Source: Amycolatopsis rubida (GTDB taxonomy: Bacteria; Actinomycetota; Actinomycetes; Mycobacteriales; Pseudonocardiaceae). From it: DNA of 64,000 nt. Position numbers and translations under genes: made by a program. The stretch spans positions 62,001-126,000 of the forward strand of contig NZ_FOWC01000006.1 in the NCBI RefSeq assembly GCF_900115345.1, given 5' to 3'. Numbering within the stretch: the stretch's first letter is position 1; each line of letters starts with the position of its first letter. Below are positions 27,018 through 35,567 of this stretch, piece by piece. Under the pieces are notes generated by a model. That model did not search any database and was not told the DNA's origin. It saw nothing but the letters and a program-made list of their open reading frames with translations.

Positions 27018-27238
27018 CGCTTCACGGCCGCTGCTCGGTGGACGTTTCACTGCCGCCGCCCACTGAGCTGCACTACTGCCGCCGCTGCCCGCCGGACGCT
27101 GCACTACCGCCGCTGCTCGCTGGGCGTTTCACCACCGCCGCCGCTCGCTGGACGCTTCACCACCGCCGCTGCTCGCTGGGCGCTGCGCTACCACCGCCGC
27201 CCACCGGACGCTTCACCACCGCCGCCGCCCACCGGGCG
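27018..27238. repeat. Degenerate 25-29 bp tandem repeats, about eight units
   Basis: Units start with CGYTTCAC or CGCTGCAC and continue CACCGCCGCYGCTCGCTGGR, the clearest being 28 bp. The unit length is not a multiple of three and no real protein frame crosses it, so it is treated as non-coding. It lies directly behind the HAD-like gene. Confidence 0.85.
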
Positions 27239-28045
27239 CGGCGTTGTGGCTGTCCCCGCACGGACTTCTCGGTCGTGCGGGGAAGTCTCGTCGTGCGTCA
27301 AGGCCTCGTTCCGCGCGCTGGAACATTGCTCTGCGTCCACGTTTGGTCGCTCGCCGTCTACCGAGTGCTGGTATCGTCTTCCGGCGGAGGAGCGGCATCC
27401 GCTGCTTCTCCCGCGGCCGGCACGGACGGCACCAACCCGTCGTCGTGGCCGGCCCGGTCGATCGTCGCTTCGGAACCGGCGGCGCCCGCCGATCGCGGGG
27501 CGCCGGGACCGCGGCGACGGCGGCGCTGCCCGGAGTCCGCCGACGCGCTCCGGCGGAAACGCGGGATCGCCGGGAATATTCTCGGGCCTGGCCGATGATG
27601 TGCCGGATTTCCGCGCAGGTTCTCCGACGGACGAAAAGCGGTGGAAAGCAATTGTCACGGCGTGCGACCACGACGGCGCGGGAACGCGGGACGGCGACGC
27701 AGAGTGACCGTCCGCGACCGTTTCCGGGCAAGGACCCGTCGCGCGACGAGGCGGGCGGGCCGCCGCGCTGCGCCACTGGGGCGATCTGTTTCAGTGAACG
27801 GGTGCGACCGGTTGTGCCGGACGCGTCACTGGGCAAACATGAAGGCGCGAGAGCAGGACTGTCTCGGGAAAGACGCGGGTGGCGAACGAATCGGGCGGCA
27901 GCGAGGCGCGGCGCCGCCCGCGAGCGGCGGGGCGCCGGGACCGCGCGGGGCAGCGGTCGCCGGGCCGCTCCGGGGCACGCGGGGCGGAGGTTCCCGCCGG
28001 CGCTTGCACGAGAGGGACGTTGCGGATTCGGTGGAGGTTGCGGTC
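27239..28045. other. Intergenic stretch without a supportable gene
   Basis: Six-frame reading gives only Arg/Pro/Ala-rich frames typical of GC-rich non-coding DNA or antisense shadows. An ATG-started frame beginning at 27641 runs in phase into the IclR gene, but its first 130 or so residues are low-complexity Arg/Gly and are not accepted as protein. The last 60 bases hold the IclR ribosome site. Confidence 0.6.
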
Positions 28046-28873
28046 GTGACTATGAGCGACGACAACGGACGGTGGGCTTGCACGAGCGTGGTGCCGCGCA
28101 GGCCGATTCCCCGGGCGCTGTCGATCCTGAGCGCTATTCGCGATTCGGGCGGGATCGAAACGCTGAGCGAGATATCGCGATCGACGCGGCTGCCGAAAAG
28201 CACGGTGCACCGGCTTCTCGCCGAGATGCAGGGATACGGAATGGTCGTGCGGGCGGGGTACCATTACCGGCACGGGGAAGCAGTGTGCCGGCTCGCCAAA
28301 CCCGGTTCGACGCAGGAACTGCAACGGCTGCGAAGAGGCATTCTCCCGTCCCTGATGGACATCCACTGGCGGACCGGCTACCTGGTCGGCCTCGGCGTGG
28401 CCAGCGGGAATGTCGTCGATTTCGTGCATTTGATCTACAGCAGCGGCTACTGCTCGCTGGCCGAGCGCTTAGAAAACGATTCGCAGCTCGCCGGAAGCGC
28501 GGCGGGGCGGGTGCTGATGGCGTTCGACCCGGGTCTCGCCGCGCGCTTCGCGGTTTTCGCAGGTTACCGCGGCGAGGACGAGAACGGAGGCGGCCTTCCG
28601 GCCTGGCTGAGTGCGGAACTGCGCGAGATCAGGCAGCGCGAGGTGTCGTTCAACCCGCGCGTCCCCGGCGCACTGCTCGCCGCGGCGGTCCCGGTGTTCA
28701 ACGTGACCGGCACGGCGGTGGCCGCGCTGAGCGTGGCGGCCCCGCGGCGGGTATTCAATTCGCGGGAAGCGCATTCGTCGCTGCAGGCGACCCGGATGAC
28801 CGCGCAGCGCATCCTCCGCGAAACGGTGGCGGCTGATTGGCGGAGCGCGAAATCCGGCCGTCCGGTGGAATAG
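28046..28873 (+). CDS. IclR-family transcriptional regulator
   Basis: About 275 aa. N-terminal winged helix: PRALSILSAIRDSGGIETLS, then RSTRLPKSTVHRLLAEMQGY. The C-terminal effector domain follows with the family layout, including GSAAGRVLMAF and VPVFNVTGTAVAALSV. The GTG at 28046 is chosen because GGAGGT lies seven bases upstream; an ATG two codons later is the alternative. IclR proteins usually repress catabolic genes in response to small acids. No obvious target operon is adjacent, since the downstream 2.7 kb holds only broken genes. Confidence 0.9.
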   Translation: MTMSDDNGRWACTSVVPRRPIPRALSILSAIRDSGGIETLSEISRSTRLPKSTVHRLLAEMQGYGMVVRAGYHYRHGEAVCRLAKPGSTQELQRLRRGILPSLMDIHWRTGYLVGLGVASGNVVDFVHLIYSSGYCSLAERLENDSQLAGSAAGRVLMAFDPGLAARFAVFAGYRGEDENGGGLPAWLSAELREIRQREVSFNPRVPGALLAAAVPVFNVTGTAVAALSVAAPRRVFNSREAHSSLQATRMTAQRILRETVAADWRSAKSGRPVE

Positions 28874-29178
28874 CGGGAGTACCCGGGGGCGGCCGGAAGG
28901 CGGAACGTTTCCCGGGGAATGGCGCAATTTCGCTGGGGTGCGCTGAGCGGCGGGGCAGGTTCGCCGACCGGCCAGCGCGTCGGGGCCAGGTGTGCCTGCT
29001 GCGGGGTAGCCGGACCGCTCCCATCGGCCTCCGGCCGGGGCAGCGGAACTGGCGAGTTCTGCCGCTCCCGGAAGGCTTTCGCCGGCTGCGGCAGCTCAGA
29101 GCGCCGCGCCTTGTCTGCTGCCCGAGAAGGCGGACCGCTGTGCCACGCGAATTTCCGCTCCGCTGATCGGAGCAGGCC

Positions 29179-29594
29179 GTGCCGTCGCGCGGGGTCTTCG
29201 CCTGCCCGTCGAGCGGCGGCGGGCGGGGTGCGATTGCGGAACCGGTTGCGGAGTTGACCGACGACGCGCCGTTGCATCCGGCGGTCAGCATGGCCGGTCC
29301 GCTGGACGCGGTGCCCGCCCAGCTGGCCGAGCAGGTGGAAGCGGTGGTGCGGGAGGCGGTCAGCAACGCGGTCCGGCACGCGGGGGCGTCGGCGCTGTCG
29401 GTTTCGGTCGCGGTCCGGGACGAGGTGGTGCGGATTTCGGTGACCGACGACGGGACCGGGCTGCCCGAGGACGTTTCGCCGAGCGGGCTGGGGAATCTGC
29501 GGGAACGAGCGGAGTCGGCCGGCGGGACCTTCGCACTCGAATCGCCCCCCCCGGCGGCGGGGTCCGGCTGGACTGGTCGGCGCCGCTGAGCTGA
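29179..29594 (+). pseudogene. C-terminal remnant of a DevS/NarX-type sensor histidine kinase
   Basis: Only the ATPase end survives: AEQVEAVVREAVSNAVRHAG is the N-box region, TDDGTGLPEDVSPSGLGNLR the G1/G2 boxes, and ERAESAGGTF the final helix. Dimerisation and GAF sensor parts are missing (28874-29178 is non-coding). A run of eight C at 29545-29552 breaks the frame; with seven C the ending would read GGGVRLDWSAPLS and stop at 29594, as expected for the family. The copy is truncated and frameshifted. Confidence 0.8.
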
Positions 29595-29640
29595 GCCCGC
29601 CCTGGGACCTTGCCGGGCTCGGGCGGCCGGGGCCGCCGCG

Positions 29641-29881
29641 CTGAGCTGGCTCATCTACGACCGCCTCCAGCAGTTCCTGCGAAAGGTCGCACAACGCCCG
29701 TCCGGCGGCGAGATAACCGGCCACGTGCGTGAGCCCGCGGTCCTCGGCCGCGCTGTGCGCGAGGCCCACGCCGGAGAATTCGTCGCCGTCGCCGGTCCGC
29801 AGCACGGCCCGGGCGCGGGGTGTAGTGCCCGGTCCGGTCGAACGCGACGGCCAGGGTCCACTGCCGCGGGGTCTCGGTCAT
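29641..29881 (-). pseudogene. Frameshifted DUF1876 (dsRBD-like) gene
   Basis: The first 21 codons (RQWTLAVAFDRTGHYT) and then, in another frame, AVLRTGDGDEFSGVGLAHSA and LAAGRALCDLSQELLEAVVD match small DUF1876 proteins, which often sit near DevR/DevS-type dormancy genes. One extra C around 29820 separates the two halves; removing it restores GHYTRARAVLRTG. The 3' end is not clear because no stop occurs at the expected place. Convergent with the kinase remnant. Confidence 0.7.
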
Positions 29882-30183
29882 GTCGGCTCCGTTCGGGTAC
29901 ACTGTCGCGGACCCGGCCGGGAGAGGACCGGGCCGGAAGTCCGCTGCGCGCCTTCGCATTCCGTCGCTGGAACCAGCCGCTTCTTCGTTTCGCACGCCCG
30001 GGCCGATCGTGCGCGGGCGGCGCTAGGGCCGGAGGTCACCGGCGCTCCGGCGGATGTCCGTTTCCGCGCGGCGGGACCGGTCTACTGCGGACCATAAGAT
30101 TCCCGGCGGACGGCCGGTTTCCCGACTGTCCATTGCGGACCGTGCCGGGTGCGGCGGGGAAACCGGCCGGCGCAAGCGCTTCC

Positions 30184-30475
30184 GCCGCGGTTGCGCAGGC
30201 AGGCGATCGGCACACTGAACCTGTTCGGCCAGGTGGGCGAGCCCGCGTGCTGGCGGACATCGCGACCATCGGGATCCTCCAGGAGCGCGCGATCCGGCGC
30301 GGGGAGCTGCTGACCGAGCAGTTGCAGCACGCGCTGAAGCAGCCGGGTCGTCGTCGAACAGGCTTGCCTGTGCCGGCGGGCTGGAAATGGACGTTGCGCG
30401 CGCCTCAGCCAGGTGGCCGAGGCGGTCGGTCGCGGAGAACTGAGTCCGGAGCAGATGCTCGGCGACGCGAGCTGA
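30184..30475 (+). pseudogene. Broken GAF-ANTAR regulator
   Basis: Three frames each hold a recognisable piece: the GAF end LRRQAIGTLNLFGQVG (from 30189), then LADIATIGILQERAIRRGEL and TEQLQHAL (about 30250-30335), then SRVVVEQAC and LSQVAEAVGRGELSPEQMLG to a TGA at 30475. The order matches GAF-ANTAR proteins, which bind RNA to antiterminate transcription. At least two frameshifts and an internal loss in the ANTAR core make it non-functional. Confidence 0.8.
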
Positions 30476-31632
30476 GCGCTGGCGTCACCCGCCGCGGCCG
30501 GGAAACCACCCGTAATGGCCCCGCTTCGTGCACCGTCCGGCGGCGCGAGCGGGCAGCCCGGACGGACGTCTCGGCAAGGTCCGCGAGCCGCCGTTACTGT
30601 GGGTTTTCCCGGGAGGGACGCCTCCTGGGCAAGTGCAGATGCCGCGTGCCCGGCCCCTGGCGTTCTGACATCTGTGACACCGAACCCGTGCCGACCGTCC
30701 TCCGAAGCGATTCTCCGATTCCTCGCGCGTCGGTCGCGCCGGCCACGGCCAGTGGCTCGTCCATGCGTGCGGCGACGAGCACATGGCCCAGCTGGTCGAG
30801 AAGGCCCGGCGCGACGCGGCGATCGAGCGGAACCACGACCGCGAGCACCCGCTGCGGTGCTTGCCGGGCGGGCAATCCTGCTGACCGCGGGCAGCTTCGG
30901 GCGAGGGCTGCGCGCTGCCCGGAGAACCGCGCGGTCCGGCTGATCAGCAGCACCACGATCAGGAAACCGGCCGAGGCGGCGGTCCGCAGCTCGGGTTCGC
31001 GGAAAGGCCTTCCCGGACGGATCACGCACACTACGACCGCGCTGGCCGAGAGCGCCAGCACCAAACCGAACAGCCGCGCGGGGAGCGCGCACAGCAGGAA
31101 CACGCAGCTGCGGAGCAGACGCCATTCGACGCGAGCGGATACGGCACATTTCGGTGTGCCGGGTTTTGCCTTCGAGGCGCAGACCACGGTAGGCGCGCCC
31201 CGTTCCCGTCGGGCAGGGCCGGAGGAGACTGGAGGCCCGAATCGGACGGAACACCGGCAGGGTCCGCGTTTTTCCGCGGATTCCGTCCCCGCTGCCGCGA
31301 AGAATTCACCGCATTCGCCGAGCGGGTCGCCCGCCGGGCCGCCGCGGCCGGTCCGGCGGGCGAATCCGGATCCCTGACAAAGACCATTCTGCCCGGGAAT
31401 TTGACAGTTTCGGCGCGACCGAACGGAGGTTGTGTCTTTTCCCGCCGAGCCCAGACTGGAGTCAGGCGGGAACGAGCGGTCCGTGCCGTTCTCGTGGCGG
31501 TGGCCGGGAAACGGCCATCGGTGATGTCGAGCCCATGCCGGCAGGCCGCCTGTTCGGTGCGCGGATGCCGCTCGTCGTGTCCCGCGCCTTTCCGTCCGGC
31601 TCTCCCGGCGAGGCGGGAGCGAAGGAGGACGG
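30476..31632. other. Eroded region with fragments only
   Basis: No intact gene. A plus-strand tail at about 30738-30884 (GHGQWLVHACGDEHMAQLVE, then a stop) looks like the end of a small unrecognised protein. A minus-strand piece at about 31130-30950 (SCVFLLCALPARLFGLVLAL) looks like two membrane helices of a lost integral protein. Both lack starts or full frames. The last 100 bases are the promoter region of the carboxylesterase. Confidence 0.4.
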
Positions 31633-33255
31633 ATGAGACTTGACGGGAAGGCAGGCGTCGCGGTGGCGGCGGTCGCGCTGGCGGCGTCGCTGGCCGGTTC
31701 GGCGGCCGCGGCAGGCGACCGGGCCGAGGCCGCGCCGCCGCCGGCGTGCTCGCCGGACACGACGGTGATCACCGACGACGGCCCGGTGTGCGGGATCGCC
31801 GGTCCGGACGTCCGGTCGTGGGAGGGAATCCGGTTCGGCGCGCCGCCGGTCGGCGACCTGCGCTGGGCCCCGCCGCGGCGACCGGCGAAGCGGACCGAGC
31901 CGTTCGCCGCGACCGCGCCCGGCAACGCGTGCCCGCAGCTGCCCGGCCTCGGCCCGGGATCGGAGACGGAGGACTGCCTGAACCTGAACGTCCGCGTGCC
32001 CGCCAACGCCGGGCACAAGAAGCTTCCGGTCATGGTGCAGCTGCACGGCGGCGGATTCCTGGTACTGCAGGCGCAGGACGCGAGCCGGCTCGTGACCGAA
32101 GGGCACGTGATCAGCGTCGAGGTCAACTACCGGCTCGGGATTTTCGGCTTCCTGGCGCACGCGGCGTACGGCGAGCACGCGGGCGATTACGGGTTGCAGG
32201 ACCAGCAGGCCGCGCTGCGCTGGGTGCAGCGCAACATCGCGAGGTTCGGCGGAGACCCGCACAACGTCACGATCTACGGCGCGTCCGCGGGCGGGTCGAG
32301 CGTTTGCGACCACACCGTTTCGCCGACCGCGGCGGGGTTGTTCCAGCGCGGCATCTCCCAGAACGGCGAGTACAACTCGTTGCTGGGCAACGACATCCAG
32401 TGGCAGGCGCAGGACTGCAAGGCGGATCTGCCCGGCGAGGAGCAGGCTCAGCAGGCCGGCGCGCGATTCGCCAAAGCGCTGGGATGCGAGTCGAACGCCG
32501 GGGCGTGCTTGCGCGAGGCGCCCGTGGCGGCCCTGCTGAAGCAGGCGGGCAACGGGATGAAACCGGACAGCGGCACGATCGCGCCGATCGTGAACGGGAC
32601 CACGCTGCCGATGTCGCCGGGGGAGGCGTTCGCCAAGGGGCGGGTCAACAAGGTCGCGTTGATGCACGGCGTGGCCCGCGACGAGGTCCAGTTGCCGTCC
32701 GCTTCGACCCCGGAGGACTACCGCGCAATGGTGGCGCAGCAGTACGGCGAACACGCGAAGGAAGTCAGCGAAAGCTATCCGCTGAAGCGATTCCCGAACC
32801 CGGCGCCGTTCCTCGCCTACCGGACCGCCGTGGCCGACTCCAATTCGGTCTGCCCCGCGCTGCTGAACGACGAGCGGCTGTCTCGGCATCTTCCGGTTTA
32901 CGCCTACGAAATGGACGACACTGACGTGCCGCCCGCGTTCTTCCTCGATCCCGCCAAACCGAACGGCGCGTACCACGTCTCCGAGGGGATGCTGCTGACG
33001 CCGCCGCCGGGAGTTCCGCTCGACCCCAACCAGAAGGTGCTCTCCGATCAGCTGGTGGCGCAGTGGACCGGCTTCGCGCGCACCGGGAACCCCACCGTGG
33101 ACGGCACTCCGCAGTGGGATCGCTTCACCGAGCGCAATCCGGTCGTCCTGTCCCTCAACGCGGCCGGGGACAGCCAGCTCACCACTGAGATCCCGCGGCA
33201 GCACCGGTGCGACGGGCTTTGGAACCCGTTGGCTCCGTTCGCGCGGCATCGGTGA
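31633..33255 (+). CDS. Secreted type-B carboxylesterase
   Basis: 540 aa. An N-terminal signal peptide (AVAAVALAASLAGSAAAAG) is followed by an alpha/beta-hydrolase esterase of the type B/COesterase family: EDCLNLNVRVP, the oxyanion loop VQLHGGGFL, and the nucleophile elbow YGASAGGSS with Ser near 218. The elbow usually reads GESAGG; here Glu is Ala. A late His in NGAYHVSEG is a candidate catalytic His. AAGGAGG precedes the ATG. It likely hydrolyses carboxylic esters outside the cell; the physiological substrate is unknown. Six Cys suggest disulphides. Confidence 0.92.
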   Translation: MRLDGKAGVAVAAVALAASLAGSAAAAGDRAEAAPPPACSPDTTVITDDGPVCGIAGPDVRSWEGIRFGAPPVGDLRWAPPRRPAKRTEPFAATAPGNACPQLPGLGPGSETEDCLNLNVRVPANAGHKKLPVMVQLHGGGFLVLQAQDASRLVTEGHVISVEVNYRLGIFGFLAHAAYGEHAGDYGLQDQQAALRWVQRNIARFGGDPHNVTIYGASAGGSSVCDHTVSPTAAGLFQRGISQNGEYNSLLGNDIQWQAQDCKADLPGEEQAQQAGARFAKALGCESNAGACLREAPVAALLKQAGNGMKPDSGTIAPIVNGTTLPMSPGEAFAKGRVNKVALMHGVARDEVQLPSASTPEDYRAMVAQQYGEHAKEVSESYPLKRFPNPAPFLAYRTAVADSNSVCPALLNDERLSRHLPVYAYEMDDTDVPPAFFLDPAKPNGAYHVSEGMLLTPPPGVPLDPNQKVLSDQLVAQWTGFARTGNPTVDGTPQWDRFTERNPVVLSLNAAGDSQLTTEIPRQHRCDGLWNPLAPFARHR

Positions 33256-33304
33256 GGTGCCGGTGCCGACAGGGTTTCGCCTGCCGGCACCGGTTTCCCG
33301 GGGT

Positions 33305-33949
33305 TCAGGGGCGGCCGCCTTCGAGGTGGATGGTTTCGCCGGTGAGGAAACCGGCGTTCAGCATCCACAGCACGGTGCCGGTGATGTCGGCGACGGTGCC
33401 GGTGCGGCCGGCGAGGGTTCGCTTCGCGGCGTTCGCGAGGACATCCGGTTTGCTGTCCCAGACGCCGGAGTCGACGATGCCCGGCGACAGCGCGTTGACT
33501 CGGACCGGTGCGAGTTCGGCGGCGAGGTGTTTCGCGGCGAAGGCGGCGGCCCCGTTGGTCACGCCCGTCACGACGCTTCCGGGGGCCGGACGCCAGCCGA
33601 CCTGACCGGAGAACAGCAGCAGCGACCGCCGGATCGTGAAGTGTTTCGCGAGCAGCAAGGGGCCGATGACCTTGGCCGCGAAGGCGTCGACGGTCTTGTC
33701 CCGGTCGAGTTCGCCGATCCGCGCCGCGTGCGGTGCCGCCGCCGTGTTGACGAGGTGATCGACCGGTCCGAGTTCGGCGGCCGCGGCCGCGATGGTCGCC
33801 TCGTCGCGCAGGTCGATGTGCAGCCCGCCGGGCCGATGGGACGCGACGCGCACCTTCGCACCCTCATCGGTCGCGGCCTCGGCGATCGCCGCGCCCAGAT
33901 GCCGTCCGCCCAGCACCAGCACTGTTTGTCCGGCCAGCCGGTTGCTCAT
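33305..33949 (-). CDS. Short-chain dehydrogenase-like protein lacking the YxxxK pair
   Basis: 214 aa with a Rossmann start QTVLVLGGRHLGAAIAE (a variant of TGxxxGxG), DHLVNTAAA in place of NNAG, and the C-terminal GETIHLEGG ending of SDR proteins. In the catalytic region after FSGQVGW the aligned segment TNGAAAFAAKHLAAEL has no Tyr, so the usual Tyr-x3-Lys is absent. Oxidoreductase activity is therefore questionable; it may bind NAD(P) for another purpose. GGAGAAGG precedes the ATG. Divergent from an HxlR regulator, 93 bp apart, as in many HxlR-controlled reductase genes. Confidence 0.85.
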   Translation of the reverse strand: MSNRLAGQTVLVLGGRHLGAAIAEAATDEGAKVRVASHRPGGLHIDLRDEATIAAAAAELGPVDHLVNTAAAPHAARIGELDRDKTVDAFAAKVIGPLLLAKHFTIRRSLLLFSGQVGWRPAPGSVVTGVTNGAAAFAAKHLAAELAPVRVNALSPGIVDSGVWDSKPDVLANAAKRTLAGRTGTVADITGTVLWMLNAGFLTGETIHLEGGRP

Positions 33950-33998
33950 GGTCCTTCTCCGTTCTGTCGGTTCGCCGTGGCCGAAGTAGGCTATGGAA

Positions 33999-34014
33999 AA
34001 GTAACCAGGTACTT
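33999..34014. promoter_or_regulatory. Candidate HxlR operator
   Basis: AAGTA-ACCAGG-TACTT, a perfect 5-bp inverted repeat with a 6-bp spacer, midway between the divergent SDR-like and HxlR genes. The spacing and GTA/TAC arms resemble known HxlR-family sites; binding is inferred. Confidence 0.55.
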
Positions 34015-34042
34015 CAACGTAACCGGAACCGGAGGAATCGCC

Positions 34043-34405
34043 GTGGACTACGACGTCATGTCCGCCCGCTGCCCGTCCCGGGTGGTGCTGCACCGGATCG
34101 GGGCTCGGTGGACGGTCTTCGTGGTCAACGCGCTGGAGCACGGGCCGATGCGGTTCACCGCGCTGGTGGACCGGATCCAGGGCGTCACCCCGAAGGTCCT
34201 GACCGAAACGCTGCGCGCGATGGAGGAGGACGGCCTGCTCGCCCGCGTCGAGTACACCGAACAGCCGCCGCGCGTGGAGTACGGGCTGACCGACCTCGGC
34301 CAGTCGCTGCTGGTGCCGCTGCGCGCCGTCCGCGAATGGGCCGAAAGCCACGTCCCCGAAATCCTCGAAGCCCGCGAACGCGCCCAGGCCGCCCGGCAGC
34401 ACTGA
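34043..34405 (+). CDS. HxlR-family transcriptional regulator
   Basis: 120 aa, a single winged-helix domain. SARCPSRVVLHRIGARWTVF holds the N-terminal Cys typical of redox- or aldehyde-sensing HxlR proteins, and RFTALVDRIQGVTPKVLTET is the recognition region, followed by GLLARVEY and VEYGLTDLGQSL. GTG start with GGAGG seven bases upstream. Probably autoregulates and represses the divergent SDR-like gene. Confidence 0.93.
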   Translation: MDYDVMSARCPSRVVLHRIGARWTVFVVNALEHGPMRFTALVDRIQGVTPKVLTETLRAMEEDGLLARVEYTEQPPRVEYGLTDLGQSLLVPLRAVREWAESHVPEILEARERAQAARQH

Positions 34406-35567
34406 GTTTCGTCCGGTGCCGGCCGGTGCGGCCACGAGGAGTTCCGGGGGAGAAATTCGGTCACCGTCCGCGTCCCGGCGCGCACAACCTCCGGCGCGTG
34501 ATCGACAGCGGACCGTATCGGCGAGCCGGAAAGGCTGCGGATCGTGACACTGCGGGAAAAGGTCGAGAGCCACCTCGCCGGAGAGCTCGCGCCGGGGGAG
34601 CGCGTGCTGGTCGCGTTCCGCGCCAGCGGCGTGCGGAAGACGATGGTCGCCGCGCGGCAGGCACCGCCGCGCTCGCGGGTGCGGCCGGCATAGCGCTCGC
34701 CGCGGGCTGACCGAAGCCCCTCAAGTGCCGATCTCGACGGCGGGCCGGTTCGTCTTCTCGTTCATCCTGCACCGCGTCGCGCTGTCCGCCGTCCGGGTCG
34801 CACCCGGGAAGCCGCTGCGGTCGCCCGGCCAGCTCGCCTGGGTCTCGGAACCCGAACTGAACTCCGGTGTGGCGCAAGCGCTCCGGGGCCAGATCGGCGT
34901 CGCCGGCGAAGGCGTCCTCGGCTGCGAATTCGCCCCCTCCAGGCCGGCGCGGGTCCATGATCACGCGACTGGCCCGCGCCGTGACGGAACTCGAAGCCTG
35001 GCCAGTTCACCGCCCGCGTTCCCGCACCCGGGCCAGCTCGCCCGGCACGAGTCCAAGATGGACGATCCCTGCCCGCCGGGTCGCGCGCGTCATCGCGATG
35101 CGGCGGTCGTCGCGCCTCGCGGAGCTTCGGGAATCCGGGCCGGACCGGACTCCAGCTCCTTGGCCTCGGCGGGCGGGAGCACCACCGTCGCGCCGCCCGC
35201 CCGCAATGACGTGAGTCGCCTGGTGGAGCGGTGACCGCACCGTCGTGCCGCCCGCAATGACGTGAGTCGCCTGGTGGAGCGGTGACCGCACCGTCGTGCC
35301 GCCCGCAATGACGTGAGCCGCCCGGCGGGGCGGTGACCGCGAACTGCCCGCCACGGTGCTCCTGGGCAATCCCGCCGAGGACCCGCCTCCGCACCCGCCA
35401 CGGCGATTCCCCCGCCGCCCGCACCGATCCTGGCCTCGGATGCGTGGCTGCCGCCTCGGCCGGGCAGCCGCGTGATCCGGGGGTCACCCGATCGGCAGCC
35501 CCGCGGCGGCCGCCCGGTTTGCGTCGCAGTCCGGTTTTGTCGGTGGGGCCGGGTAGCGTTCCGGTCC
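34406..35567. other. Non-genic or eroded stretch before the ligase gene
   Basis: No intact gene. A plus-strand frame from a GTG at about 34543 (TLREKVESHLAGELAPGERV, LVAFRASG) looks like the N terminus of a small unrecognised protein but stops after about 50 codons, with another frame (GTAALAGAAGIALAAG) continuing at 34662. The rest is Arg/Pro-rich and non-coding, and contains the tandem repeat at 35199-35340. Confidence 0.45.
35199..35340. repeat. 51-bp tandem repeat, about 2.8 units
   Basis: Units begin GCCCGCAATGACGTGAG at 35199, 35250 and 35301; the first two are nearly identical and the third is diverged and incomplete. No spacer variation of CRISPR type is present. Confidence 0.9.

Noticed and set aside
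27018..27238. Possible CRISPR array
   Set aside because: Units are contiguous and degenerate with no unique spacers, and no cas genes are present; the same applies to 35199-35340 and 37787-37912.
27038..27598. Plus-strand frame through the 28-bp repeats
   Set aside because: Repeat period is not a multiple of three, composition is Pro/Arg low-complexity, and no ribosome site precedes it.
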